From Sipunculus nudus (taxonomy: Eukaryota > Annelida > Sipuncula > Golfingiida > Sipunculidae): a stretch of 64,000 nucleotides of DNA. Below the pieces are notes generated by a model that saw nothing but the letters and a program-made list of their open reading frames with translations, did no database searches and had not been told where the DNA came from. Position numbers and translations under genes: made by a program. The stretch spans positions 3,621,318-3,685,317 of the forward strand of contig CM049314.1 of the NCBI GenBank assembly GCA_026874595.1, read 5' to 3'. Shown in pieces: positions 22,601-37,600 of this stretch. The first letter of the stretch is position 1, and each line of letters starts with the position of its first letter.

Positions 22601-25600
22601 CACCTTAACATGTTTTCCATCATAATTAATGACTCTCATTTTCCCCTTGTCTAGCAGGCCTTCTTACGAGCAGATGCAGTGTTGTGAAATTCTTGTGAAG
22701 CCTTATTGTCTGAAACAAAAAAAGTCGAAAGTTGAGCATCGGAGTTCACTCATTAAATTAACATGGAGATAAAACGCACATACACATAACTTCATTCCTG
22801 ACCATTTTTTCCCCTAAGATCACCGGGCGAATTTCAGGGGTTGTGCAAAAATATAAATATTGTAATGTCATAGACGTTTTAACTGGTAACATATATACAA
22901 ATATTTTTCCATTGGCTTAAAAATCCTTGCGTTTGTAACAGGAATCGTTCTGGGTCCTTTAGCCAAACGTTTCGGGATTCGTGTCCTTGTTATTAGTGGT
23001 GGTATCCTGACAGGTCTTGGTACGACAACCGCCAGTCTCTCCAACAGTATTACAGTCATTTACTTATTATATGGTGTTCTCCCAGGTAAGTGGCACACGT
23101 TTAACGTTTCTATTGTGAAGATTTATATGTACGAAAGTGGGAGACAGTTGAGGTTTAGAAATATATACGTTACTGAACAATAGATATTTAATTAGATATT
23201 ATAATAGATAATTGTTTTCTTATAAATGAAGAAATTTGTAGGAATTTAACCGGTACATCGTTTTATACCCCAATGGAAAAGGGGGCTCGAACTTGTAAAA
23301 CCCTTCTTGGAGTCAAGTAAAATACTGAGTAAGCAGAAGCCTATCATTTTATGGGTTTTAACATTATATATATAATATATAATCGAATTGATGATGTAGC
23401 TGTGGTTATACGATATCCGGTTATAAAACTACCCGGTGTATCCCAGCAGTGCATTGTACATATTTAGTTAAATGGTCACAAAATAACAAACTATTTGTTC
23501 ATTTTGTATGAATTCTGAGTAATTTTTTTTGGGTAATAATTTGTCATAATAATATCTGACCCAAAATATCAAAGGATTGTCCGATGAATCTACAATGTCT
23601 TTCTTTGTTCTGAAATCACCAGAAAAAAATTAATCAAAAATATTACAAATCAAAATACACTATTACACTGAAGAATAATAGTTGCCCCCCCCCCCCAAAA
23701 AAAAATACTGTATACTTCATGTAATATTACATTACATATTATTATATTTTGCACTGAAACATGAACAGAAAAATTTGTTATTCAAATCTAGTGTTCACAA
23801 TATTTCCACGAATAAAACAGGCCCTTTGGCGGATTATAAGGTCTACCTTCTATAGGCTTGTAATTTTCCCGGTATTTTCATCAAAATATTTGTTCCGACT
23901 GGCCAAATAATGTAGGCTTTTGGACTGAACCAAAAGCCTACATTATTTAGCATCCGTTTATTCTCTATGCATTTATACAAACATTTCGAAAACGTGGGAC
24001 GAAAAGGTAGAAAAAGTGGTCGATAGTATGGTCACCAGCTAATCTGGATCTGTATAGCCTAAGTGTATATCTGTTCGCACTGTATCATGGTCGATAGTAT
24101 GGTCACCAGCTAATCTGGATCTGTATAGCCTAAGTGTATATCTGTTCGCACTGTATCATGGTCGATAGTATGGTCACCAGCTAATCTGGATCTGTATAGC
24201 CTAAGTGTATATCTGTTCGCACTGTATCATGGTCGATAGTATGGTCACCAGCTAATCTGGATCTGTATAGCCTATGTGTATATCTGTTCGCACTGTATCA
24301 TGGTCGATAGTACGGTCACCAGCTAATCTGGATCTGTATAGCCTAAGTGTATATCTGTTCGCACTGTATCATGGTCGATAGTATGGTCACCAGCTAATCT
24401 GGATCTGTATAGCCTAAGTGAATATCTGTTCGCACTGTATCATGGTCGATAGTATGGTCACCAGCTAATCTGGATCTGTATAGCCTAAGTGTATATCTGT
24501 TCGCACTGTATCATGGTCGATAGTACGGTCACCAGCTAATCTGGATCTGTATAGCCTAAGTGTATATCTGTTCGCACTGTATCATGGTCGATAGTACGGT
24601 CACCAGCTAATCTGGATCTGTATAGGCTAAGTGTATATCTGTACGCACTGTATTATGGTCGATAGTATGGTCACCAGCTAATCTGGATCTGTATAGCCTA
24701 AGTGTAGATCTGTTCGCACTGTATCATGGTCGATAGTATGGTCACCAGCTAATCTGGATCTGTATAGCCTTAGTGTATATCTGTTCGCACTGTATCATGG
24801 TCGATAGTATGGTCACCAGCTAATCTGGATCTGTATAGCCTAAGTGTATATCTGTTCGCACTGTATCATGGTCGATAGTACGGTCACCAGCTAATCTGGA
24901 TCTGTATAGCCTAAGTGTATATCTGTTCGCACTGTATCATGGTCGATAGTACGGTCACCAGCTAATCTGGATCTGTATAGCCTAAGTGTATATCTGTTCG
25001 CACTGTATCATGGTCGATAGTACGGTCACCAGCTAATCTGGATCTGTATAGCCTAAGTGTATATCTGTTCGCACTGTATCATGGTCGATAGTACGGTCAC
25101 CAGCTAATCTGGATCTGTATAGCCTAAGTGTATATCTGTTCGCACTGTATCATGGTCGATAGTATGGTCACCAGCTAATCTGGATCTGTATAGCCTAAGT
25201 GTATATCTGTTCGCACTGTATCATGGTCGATAGTATGGTCACCAGCTAATCTGGATCTGTATAGCCTAAGTGTATATCTGTTCGCACTGAATCATGGTCG
25301 ATAGTACGGTCACCAGCTAATCTGGATCTGTATAGCCTAAGTGTATATCTGTTCGCACTGTATCATGGTCGATAGTACGGTCACCAGCTAATCTGGATCT
25401 GTATAGCCTAAGTGTATATCTGTTCGCACTGTATCATGGTCGATAGTATGGTCACCAGCTAATCTGGATCTGTATAGCCTAAGTGTATATCTGTACGCAC
25501 TGTATCATGGTCGATAGTATGGTCACCAGCTAATCTGGATCTGTATAGCCTAAGTGTATATCTGTTCGCACTGTATCATGGTCGATAGTATGGTCACCAG

Positions 25601-28600
25601 CTAATCTGGATCTGTATAGCCTAAGTGTATATCTGTTCGCACTGTATCATGGTCGATAGTACGGTCACCAGCTAATCTGGATCTGTATAGCCTAAGTGTA
25701 TATCTGTTCGCACTGTATCATGGTCGATAGTATGGTCACCAGCTAATCTGGATCTGTATAGCCTAAGTGTATATCTGTACGCACTGTATCATGGTCGATA
25801 GTATGGTCACCAGCTAATCTGGATCTGTATAGCCTAAGTGTATATCTGTTCGCACTGTATCATGGTCGATAGTATGGTCACCGGCTAATCTGGATCTGTA
25901 TAGCCTAAGTGTATATCTGTTCGCACTGTATCATGGTCGATAGTACGGTCACCGGCTAATCTGGATCTGTATAGCCTAAGTGTATATCTGTTCGCACTGT
26001 ATCATGGTCGATAGTATGGTCACCAGCTAATCTGGATCTGTATAGCCTAAGTGTATATCTGTTCGCACTGTATCATGGTCGATAGTACGGTCACCAGCTA
26101 ATCTGGATCTGTTTAGCCTAAGTGTATATCTGTTCGCACTGTATCATGGTCGATAGTACGGTCACCAGCTAATCTTGATCTGTATAGCCTAAGTGTATAT
26201 CTGTTCGCACTGTATCATGGTCGATAGTACGGTCACCAGCTAATCTGGATCTGTATAGCCTAAGTGTATATCTGTTCGCACTGTATCATGGTCGATAGTA
26301 TGGTCACCAGCTAATCTGGATCTGTATAGCCTAAGTGTATATCTGTACGCACTGTATCATGGTCGATAGTATGGTCACCAGCTAATCTGGATCTGTATAG
26401 CCTAAGTGTATATCTGTTCGCACTGTATCATGGTCGATAGTACGGTCACCAGCTAATCTGGATCTGTATAGCCTAAGTGTATATCTGTTCGCACTGTATC
26501 ATGGTCGATAGTACGGTCACCAGCTAATCTGGATCTGTATAGCCTAAGTGTATATCTGTTCGCACTGTATCATGGTCGATAGTATGGTCACCAGCTAATC
26601 TGGATCTGTATAGCCTAAGTGAATATCTGTTCGCACTGTATCATGGTCGATAGTATGGTCACCAGCTAATCTGGATCTGTATAGCCTAAGTGTATATCTG
26701 TACGCACTGTATCATGGTCGATAGTATGGTCACCAGCTAATCTGGATCTGTATAGCCTAAGTGTATATCTGTTCGCACTGTATCATGGTCGATAGTATGG
26801 TCACCAGCTAATCTGGATCTGTATAGCCTAAGTGTATATCTGTTCGCACTGTATCATGGTCGATAGTACGGTCACCAGCTAATCTGGATCTGTTTAGCCT
26901 AAGTGTATATCTGTTCGCACTGTATCATGGTCGATAGTACGGTCACCAGCTAATCTGGATCTGTATAGCCTAAGTGTATATCTGTACGCACTGTATCATG
27001 GTCGATAGTATGGTCACCAGCTAATCTGGATCTGTATAGCCTAAGTGTATATCTGTTCGCACTGTATCATGGTCGATAGTATGGTCACCAGCTAATCTGG
27101 ATCTGTATAGCCTAAGTGTATATCTGTTCGCACTGTATCATTGTCGATAGTACGGTCACCAGCTAATCTGGATCTGTATAGCCTAAGTGTATATCTGTTC
27201 GCACTGTATCATGGTCGATAGTATGGTCACCAGCTAATCTGGATCTGTATAGCCTAAGTGTATATCTGTTCGCACTGTATCATGGTCGATAGTATGGTCA
27301 CCAGCTAATCTGGATCTGTATAGCCTAAGTGTATATCTGTTCGCACTGTATCATGGTCGATAGTAAGGTCACCAGCTAATCTGGATCTGTATAGCCTAAG
27401 TGTATATCTGTTCGCACTGTATCATGGTCGATAGTACGGTCACCAGCTAATCTGGATCTGTATAGCCTAAGTGTATATCTGTTCGCACTGTATCATGGTC
27501 GATAGTACGGTCACCAGCTAATCTGGATCTGTATAGCCTAAGTGTATATCTGTTCGCACTGTATCATGGTCGATAGTATGGTCACCAGCTAATCTGGATC
27601 TGTATAGCCTAAGTGAATATCTGTTCGCACTGTATCATGGTCGATAGTATGGTCACCAGCTAATCTGGATCTGTATAGCCTAAGTGTATATCTGTACGCA
27701 CTGTATCATGGTCGATAGTATGGTCACCAGCTAATCTGGATCTGTATAGCCTAAGTGTATATCTGTTCGCACTGTATCATGGTCGATAGTATGGTCACCA
27801 GCTAATCTGGATCTGTATAGCCTAAGTGTATATCTGTTCGCACTGTATCATGGTCGATAGTACGGTCACCAGCTAATCTGGATCTGTTTAGCCTAAGTGT
27901 ATATCTGTTCGCACTGTATCATGGTCGATAGTACGGTCACCAGCTAATCTGGATCTGTATAGCCTAAGTGTATATCTGTTCGCACTGTATCATGGTCGAT
28001 AGTATGGTCACCAGCTAATCTGGATCTGTATAGCCTAAGTGTATATCTGTTCGCACTGTATCATTGTCGATAGTACGGTCACCAGCTAATCTGGATCTGT
28101 ATAGCCTAAGTGTATATCTGTTCGCACTGTATCATGGTCGATAGTATGGTCACCAGCTAATCTGGATCTGTATAGCCTAAGTGTATATCTGTTCGCACTG
28201 TATCATGGTCGATAGTATGGTCACCAGCTAATCTGGATCTGTATAGCCTAAGTGTATATCTGTTCGCACTGTATCATGGTCGATAGTATGGTCACCAGCT
28301 AATCTGGATCTGTATAGCCTAAGTGTATATCTGTTCGCACTGTATCATGGTCGATAGTACGGTCACCAGCTAATCTGGATCTGTATAGCCTAAGTGTATA
28401 TCTGTTCGCACTGTATCATGGTCGATAGTACGGTCACCAGCTAATCTGGATCTGTATAGCCTAAGTGTATATCTGTTCGCACTGTATCATGGTCGATAGT
28501 ATGGTCACCAGCTAATCTGGATCTGTATAGCCTAAGTGAATATCTGTTCGCACTGTATCATGGTCGATAGTATGGTCACCAGCTAATCTGGATCTGTATA

Positions 28601-31600
28601 GCCTAAGTGTATATCTGTACGCACTGTATCATGGTCGATAGTATGGTCACCAGCTAATCTGGATCTGTATAGCCTAAGTGTATATCTGTTCGCACTGTAT
28701 CATGGTCGATAGTATGGTCACCAGCTAATCTGGATCTGTATAGCCTAAGTGTATATCTGTTCGCACTGTATCATGGTCGATAGTACGGTCACCAGCTAAT
28801 CTGGATCTGTTTAGCCTAAGTGTATATCTGTTCGCACTGTATCATGGTCGATAGTACGGTCACCAGCTAATCTGGATCTGTATAGCCTAAGTGTATATCT
28901 GTTCGCACTGTATCATGGTCGATAGTACGGTCACCAGCTAATCTGGATCTGTATAGCCTAAGTGTATATCTGTTCGCACTGTATCATGGTCGATAGTATG
29001 GTCACCAGCTAATCTGGATCTGTATAGCCTAAGTGTATATCTGTACGCACTGTATCATGGTCGATAGTATGGTCACCAGCTAATCTGGATCTGTATAGCC
29101 TAAGTGTATATCTGTACGCACTGTATCATGGTCGATAGTATGGTCACCAGCTAATCTGGATCTGTATAGCCTAAGTGTATATCTGTACGCACTGTATCAT
29201 GGTCGATAGTATGGTCACCAGCTAATCTGGATCTGTATAGCCTAAGTGTATATCTGTTCGCACTGTATCATCGTCGATAGTATGGTCACCAGCTAATCTG
29301 GATCTGTATAGCCTAAGTGTATATCTGTTCGCACTGTATCATGGTCGATAGTACGGTCACCAGCTAATCTGGATCTGTATAGCCTAAGTGTATATCTGTT
29401 CGCACTGTATCATGGTCGATAGTATGGTCACCAGCTAATCTGGATCTGTATAGCCTAAGTGAATATCTGTTCGCACTGTATCATGGTCGATAGTATGGTC
29501 ACCAGCTAATCTGGATCTGTATAGCCTAAGTGTATATCTGTTCGCACTGTATCATGGTCGATAGTATGGTCACCAGCTAATCTGGATCTGTATAGCCTAA
29601 GTGTATATCTGTTCGCACTGTATCATGGTCGATAGTACGGTCACCAGCTAATCTGGATCTGTATAGCCTAAGTGTATATCTGTACGCACTGTATCATGGT
29701 CGATAGTATGGTCACCAGCTAATCTGGATCTGTATAGCCTAAGTGTATATCTGTTCGCACTGTATCATGGTCGATAGTATGGTCACCAGCTAATCTGGAT
29801 CTGTATAGCCTAAGTGTATATCTGTTCGCACTGTATCATGGTCGATAGTATGGTCACCAGCTAATCTGGATCTGTATAGCCTAAGTGTATATCTGTTCGC
29901 ACTGTATCATGGTCGATAGTACGGTCACCAGCTAATCTGGATCTGTTTAGCCTAAGTGTATATCTGTTCGCACTGTATCATGGTCGATAGTATAGTCACC
30001 AGCTAATCTGGATCTGTATGGCCTAAGTGTATATCTGTACGCACTGTATCATGGTCGATAGTATGGTCACCAGCTAATCTGGATCTGTATGGCCTAAGTG
30101 TATATCTGTTCGCACTGTATCATGGTCGATAGTATGGTCACCAGCTAATCTGGATCTGTATAGCCTAAGTGTATATCTGTTCGCACTGTATCATCGTCGA
30201 TAGTATGGTCACCAGCTAATCTGGATCTGTATAGCCTAAGTGTATATCTGTTCGCACTGTATCATGGTCGATAGTACGGTCACCAGCTAATCTGGATCTG
30301 TATAGCCTAAGTGTATATCTGTTCGCACTGTATCATGGTCGATAGTATGGTCACCAGCTAATCTGGATCTGTATAGCCTAAGTGAATATCTGTTCGCACT
30401 GTATCATGGTCGATAGTACGGTCACCAGCTAATCTGGATCTGTATAGCCTAAGTGTATATCTGTTCGCACTGTATCATGGTCGATAGTATGGTCACCAGC
30501 TAATCTGGATCTGTATAGCCTAAGTGAATATCTGTTCGCACTGTATCATGGTCGATAGTATGGTCACCAGCTAATCTGGATCTGTATAGCCTAAGTGTAT
30601 ATCTGTTCGCACTGTATCATGGTCGATAGTATGGTCACCAGCTAATCTGGATCTGTATAGCCTAAGTGTATATCTGTTCGCACTGTATCATGGTCGATAG
30701 TACGGTCACCAGCTAATCTGGATCTGTATAGCCTAAGTGTATATCTGTACGCACTGTATCATGGTCGATAGTATGGTCACCAGCTAATCTGGATCTGTAT
30801 AGCCTAAGTGTATATCTGTTCGCACTGTATCATGGTCGATAGTATGGTCACCAGCTAATCTGGATCTGTATAGCCTAAGTGTATATCTGTTCGCACTGTA
30901 TCATGGTCGATAGTACGGTCACCAGCTAATCTGGATCTGTATAGCCTAAGTGTATATCTGTTCGCACTGTATCATCGTCGATAGTACGGTCACCAGCTAA
31001 TCTGGATCTGTATAGCCTAAGTGTATATCTGTTCGCACTGTATCATGGTCGATAGTACGGTCACCAGCTAATCTGGATCTGTATAGCCTAAGTGTATATC
31101 TGTTCGCACTGTATCATGGTCGATAGTACGGTCACCAGCTAATCTGGATCTGTATAGCCTAAGTGTATATCTGTTCGCACTGTATCATGGTCGATAGTAC
31201 GGTCACCAGCTAATCTGGATCTGTATAGCCTAAGTGTATATCTGTTCGCACTGTATCATGGTCGATAGTATGGTCACCAGCTAATCTGGATCTGTATAGC
31301 CTAAGTGTATATCTGTTCGCACTGCATCATGGTCGATAGTATGGTCACCAGCTAATCTGGATCTGTATAGCCTAAGTGTATATCTGTTCGCACTGTATCA
31401 TGGTCGATAGTATGGTCACCAGCTAATCTGGATCTGTATAGCCTAAGTGTATATCTATTCGCACTGTATCATGGTCGATGGTATGGTCACCAGCTAATCT
31501 GGATCTGTATAGCCTAAGTGTATATCTGTTCGCACTGTATCATGGTCGATAGTACGGTCACCAGCTAATCTGGATCTGTATAGCCTAAGTGTATATCTGT

Positions 31601-34600
31601 TCGCACTGTATCATGGTCGATAGTACGGTCACCAGCTAATCTGGATCTGTTTAGCCTAAGTGTATATCTGTTCGCACTGTATCATGGTCGATAGTACGGT
31701 CACCAGCTAATCTGGATCTGTATAGCCTAAGTGTATATCTGTTCGCACTGTATCATGGTCGATAGTACGGTCACCAGCTAATCTGGATCTGTATAGCCTA
31801 AGTGTATATCTGTTCGCACTGTATCATGGTCGATAGTATGGTCACCAGCTAATCTGGATCTGTATAGCCTAAGTGTATATCTGTACGCACTGTATCATGG
31901 TCGATAGTATGGTCACCAGCTAATCTGGATCTGTATAGCCTAAGTGTATATCTGTTCGCACTGTATCATGGTCGATAGTACGGCACCAGCTAATCTGGAT
32001 CTGTATAGCCTAAGTGTATATCTGTTCGCACTGTATCATTGTCGATAGTACGGTCACCAGCTAATCTGGATCTGTATAGCCTAAGTGTATATCTGTTCGC
32101 ACTGTATCATGGTCGATAGTATGGTCACTAGCTAATCTGGATCTGTATAGCCTAAGTGTATATCTGTTCGCACTGTATCATGGTCGATAGTATGGTCACC
32201 AGCTAATCTGGATCTGTATAGCCTAAGTGTAAATCTGTTCGCACTGTATCATGGTCGATAGTATGGTCACCAGCTAATCTGGATCTGTATAGCCTAAGTG
32301 TATATCTGTTCGCACTGTATCATGAAACCCAGAATGATTACCTGCTTCGGGTGTCTATACGTATATAGCGAACGGGCTATCTTTAGAAAATCCATTTTTG
32401 AGGAGGTTTGTGCTTTTTGAATATATTGAGTAACATTGAAAAGAGTAATCGAATTAGAGTGTGGTAATGGATATCACGTACCTGAGTCCAAGATATTCTA
32501 CCCCTGTCATCCCTGTTATTATGCCCCGTCATGTGCTCATTTATCTTCCAACATAGCATCTAAATTAAACCTTTGAGAACATATAATAAACATCGACTCT
32601 CTTTAACAGGTATTGGTACCGGGTGTTACTTACTCGGAGAAATTGTAGCCCTTCTCCAGTACTTTAAGGCAAGACGCACACTGGCATTCGGCATCGCGGT
32701 AGCGGGTTATAGCACCGGATCCGCCATCGCTCCAATATTAACAGGATTTATGATCAATAATATGGGTTGGAGAGGAGCACTGCTTGTACAGGGTGGCATC
32801 CAATTCAACGCAGTTGTGTGTGGAGCTCTGTTGCGGCCGCAATTAGAGGTAGATGAGGAGAGGCTTGTGAAAGATCACACGACGTCCGGATGGAGAGACA
32901 GGATAAGACTGGTGTTCGATATTACGGTTTTTAAAGATGTCAAATTTTCGCTCCTGTTTTTTATATTATCCTTCAATAAAGCGGCACACTACATTCCTTA
33001 TGTGTTTCTTCCATCCTTGGCGCTGTCTGTTGGCGTTACCGAGCTACATACAGCGACTCTCTTGACTATTCTGGCAGCAGTCAGTGGCATTGCTAGGCCT
33101 GTTTTTGGTTTGGTTGGAGATTACCTTGGAATCAGAAAGACCCTGTTGAACAGCGTTTGCACAGCTGTATGCGGGGCGGCAGCTGTTGCTGTTAACTGTT
33201 TAAGTCACAACGTCACTGTTACAGTGTATGCTGGGATATTTGGCCTATTCAGTGGTAACTAGATTATTTAAATAATCACAAGTCATATTCTACTATTATC
33301 ACAAGTCTTATTATTTATACCATTATCACAAGTCATATTCTACCACTATCACAAGTCATATTATACCATTATCACAAGTCATATTATACCATTATCACAA
33401 GTCTTATTATACCATAATCACGAGTCATATTATACCATTATCACAAGTCATATTACAACCATAATCACGAGTCATATTATACCATAATCACGAGTCATAT
33501 TATACCATAATCACAAGTCATATTATACCATAATAACAAGTCATATTATACCATAATCACAAGTCTTATTTTACCATAATCACGAGCCATGTCATACCAT
33601 AATCACGAGTCATATTATACCATAATCACGAGTCATATTATTCCATTGTCACAAGTCATATTATACCATTATCACAAGTCATATAATACCAATATCACAA
33701 GTCGTTTTCTACCATTATCAAAAGTCATATTCAACGATTTTCAAAGGTCGTATTCAACCATTATCAAAGTCATATTCTACCATTACCACAAGTCATATTC
33801 AACAATTATCACATGTCATATTCTACCATTATCACAAGTCATATTCTACTATTATCACAAGTCATATTCTACTATTATTACAAGTCATATTCTAACATTA
33901 TCACAAGTCATATTCTAACATTATCACAAGTCATATTCTAACATTATCACAAGTCATATTCTACTATTATCACAAGTCATATTCTACTATTATTACAAGT
34001 AATATTTTCTACCATTATCACAAGTCATATTCTACCATTATCGCAAGTCATATTCGACCATTATCGCAAGTCATATTCGACCATTACTCCAAGTTAACCA
34101 TTATCATAAGTCTCGTTCTACCATTATGACAAGTCATATTCTACCATTATCACAAGTCATATTATACCCTTATTTCAAGTCATATTCTAACATTTCTACA
34201 AGTCATATTCTACCATTATGAAAAGTCATATTCTACTATTATCACAAGTCATATTCTATCATTATCACAAGTTAATTCTACCATTATCACAAGTAATATT
34301 CTATAATTATCACAAGTCATATTCTAACATTATCACAAGTCATATTCTACCACTATCACAAGTCATATTATACCATTATCACAAGTTCATATTATACCAT
34401 TATCACAAGTCTTATTATACCATAATCACGAGTCATATTATACCATAATCACAAGTCATATTACACCATAATCACGAGTCATATTATACCATAATCACGA
34501 GTCATATTATACCATAATCACGAGTCATATTATACCATAATCACGAGTCATATTATTCCATTGTCACAAGTCATATTATTCCATGATCACGAGTCATATT

Positions 34601-37600
34601 ATTCCATGATCACGAGTCATATTATACCATAATCACGAGTCATATTATTCCATTGTCACAAGTCATATTATTTCATGATCACGAGTCATATTATTCCATG
34701 ATCACGAGTCATATTATATCATTATCAAAAGTCATATTCAACGATTATCAAAGGTCATATTCTATCATTATCACATGTCATATTCTACCATCATGACAAG
34801 TCATATTATACCATTATCACAAGTCATATAATACCAATATCACAAGTCGTTTTCTACCATTATCAAAAGTCATATTCAACGATTTTCAAAGGTCGTATTC
34901 AACCATTATCAAAGTCATATTCTACCATTACCACAAGTCATATTCAACAATTATCACATGTCATATTCTACCATTATCACAAGTCATATTTTACTATTAT
35001 CACAAGTCATATTCTACTATTATTACAAGTCATATTCTAACATTATCACAAGTCATATTCTAACATTATCACAAGTCATATTCTACCATTATCACAAGTC
35101 ATATTATACTATTATCACAAGTCATATTCTATTATTATTACAAGTCATATTCTACCATTATCACAAGTCATATTCTACCATTATCGCAAGTCATATTCGA
35201 CCATTATCGCAAGTCATATTCGACCATTACTACAAGTTAACCATTAACATAAGTCTCGTTCTACCATTATGACAAGTCATATTCTACCATTATCACAAGT
35301 CATATTATACCCTTATTTCAAGTCATATTCTAACATTTCTACAAGTCATATTCTACCATTATGAAAAGTCATATTCTACTATTATCACAAGTCATATTCT
35401 ATCATTATCACAAGTTAATTCTACCATTATCACAAGTCATATTCTATAATTATCACAAGTCATATTCTAACATTATCACAAGTCATATTCTACCACTATC
35501 ACAAGTCATATTATACCATTATCACAAGTTCATATTATACCATTATCACAAGTCTTATTATACCATAATCACGAGTCATATTATACCATTATCACAAGTC
35601 ATATTACACCATAATCACGAGTCATATTATACCATAATCACGAGTCATATTATACCATAATCACGAGTCATATTATACCATAATCACGAGTCATATTATT
35701 CCATTGTCACAAGTCATATTATTCCATGATCACGAGTCATATTATTCCATGATCACGAGTCATATTATATAATTATCAAAAGTCATATACAACGATTATC
35801 AAAGGTCATATTCTATCATTATCACATGTCATATTCTACCATCATGACAATTCATATTATACCATTATCACAAGTCATATAATACCAATATCACAAGTCG
35901 TTTTCTACCATTATCAAAAGTCATATTCAACGATTTTCAAAGGTCGTATTCAACCATTATCAAAGTCATATTCTACCATTACCACAAGTCATATTCAACA
36001 ATTATCACATGTCATATTCTACCATTATCACAAGTCATATTCTACTATTATCACAAGTCATATTTTACTATTGTTACAAGTCATATTCTAACATGATCAC
36101 AAGTCATATTCTAACATTATCACAAGTCATATTCTACCATTATCACAAGTCATATTCTACTATTATTACAAGTCATATTCTACCATCATCACAAGTCATA
36201 TTCTACCATTATCGCAAGTCATATTCGACCATTATCGCAAGTCATATTCGACCATTATCGCAGTTCATATTCGACCATTAATACAAGTCAACCATTATCA
36301 TAAGTCTCGTTCTACCATTATGACAAGTCATATTCTACCATTATCACAAGTCATATTATACCCTTATTTCAAGTCATATTCTAACATTATCGCAAGTCAT
36401 ATTCGACCATTAATACAAGTCAACCATTATCATAAGTCTCGTTCTACCATTATGACAAGTCATATTCTACCATTATCACAAGTCATATTATACCCTTATT
36501 TCAAGTCATATTCGACCATTATCGCAAGTCATATTCGACCATTAATACAAGTCAACCATTATCATAAGTCTCGTTCTACCATTATGACAAGTCATATTCT
36601 ACCATTATCACAAGTCATATTCTACCATTATCACAAGTCATATTCTACCATTATCGCAAGTCATATTCGACCATTAATACAAGTCAACCATTATCATAAG
36701 TCTCGTTCTACCATTATGACAAGTCATATTCTACTATTATCACAAGTCATATTCTACCATTATCACAAGTCATATTCTACCATTATCACAAGTCATATTC
36801 TACTATTATCACAAGTCATATTCTATCATTATCACAAGTTAATTGTACCATTATCACAAGTCATATTCTATCATTATCACAAGTCATATTCTTACATTAT
36901 CACAAGTCATATTCTACCATTATCACAAGTCATATTCTACCATTATCACAAATCATATTCTATCATTATCACAAGTCATATTCTACCATTATTACAAATC
37001 ATATTGTACAGAAAATAACCATTGTAGTCATTATTTAGAATGAAATAAATGCAGCGTAAATATAGGAATATTTAAAACCAATTTACAGTCATTTCGTGGC
37101 ATCTGTACCAGGCTCTGGTTATATCATCAAGAAGTGTTTCTCTTTAAAGAACTCGATTATATGCAGTATAAATGACAGGCAGTCAAAAACAGTCATCTGA
37201 CCTGTTCGTTGATTATCTCACAATTTTCGTAACATTTGTGAGTTTCTCCCAAGTAAAACTGTACTGCACCGTATCAACCAAATTATCTTAGTGTTATATT
37301 TTCCCCAGCATGAAAATGAAATGAAATACACAAGTAGTAGATTTTAAATAAGATATACGCAATTATGCCAAATCTTGCATAGTCAGGTCCTCCAAAGATG
37401 AATCATAAAATTTTGATATAATATAATTATTTTTTTTTAATATCATTTATAAGACATTTTTCCAAGATTCATTCTCATTTTCTGTTTGGTACACATCATA
37501 TTTCACCTTACATATATATTGAAATAAGCGTTTGAATTTAAAGTGAACCATTGTGTATTACGTATCTAGCCGGATATATGACATTGGACAGCGTCGTTAC

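Larger units (their letters stand above)
23086..32609 (+). other. SLC16-like gene, intron 3 (9.5 kb)
   Basis: About 87% of this intron is the 71-bp minisatellite. The first 930 bp are unique AT-rich sequence with a poly-C run (about 23686-23695) and end in a perfect hairpin; the last 285 bp before the acceptor are unique. Confidence 0.85.
33255..37569 (+). other. SLC16-like gene, intron 4 (4.3 kb)
   Basis: Nearly filled by the 23-bp minisatellite, which begins within about 25 bp of the donor. The last 560 bp are unique AT-rich sequence. Confidence 0.85.

Noticed and set aside
24017-32324. CRISPR-like regular array
   Set aside because: The 71-bp units are contiguous with no unique spacers, and the locus is an intron of a eukaryotic gene.
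33589-37043. Long open frames (up to 232 codons) with SHILPLSQVIFYHYHK-type repeats
   Set aside because: They are translations of the 23-bp minisatellite, whose common units lack stops in these registers; they lie in an intron and change frame with every indel.
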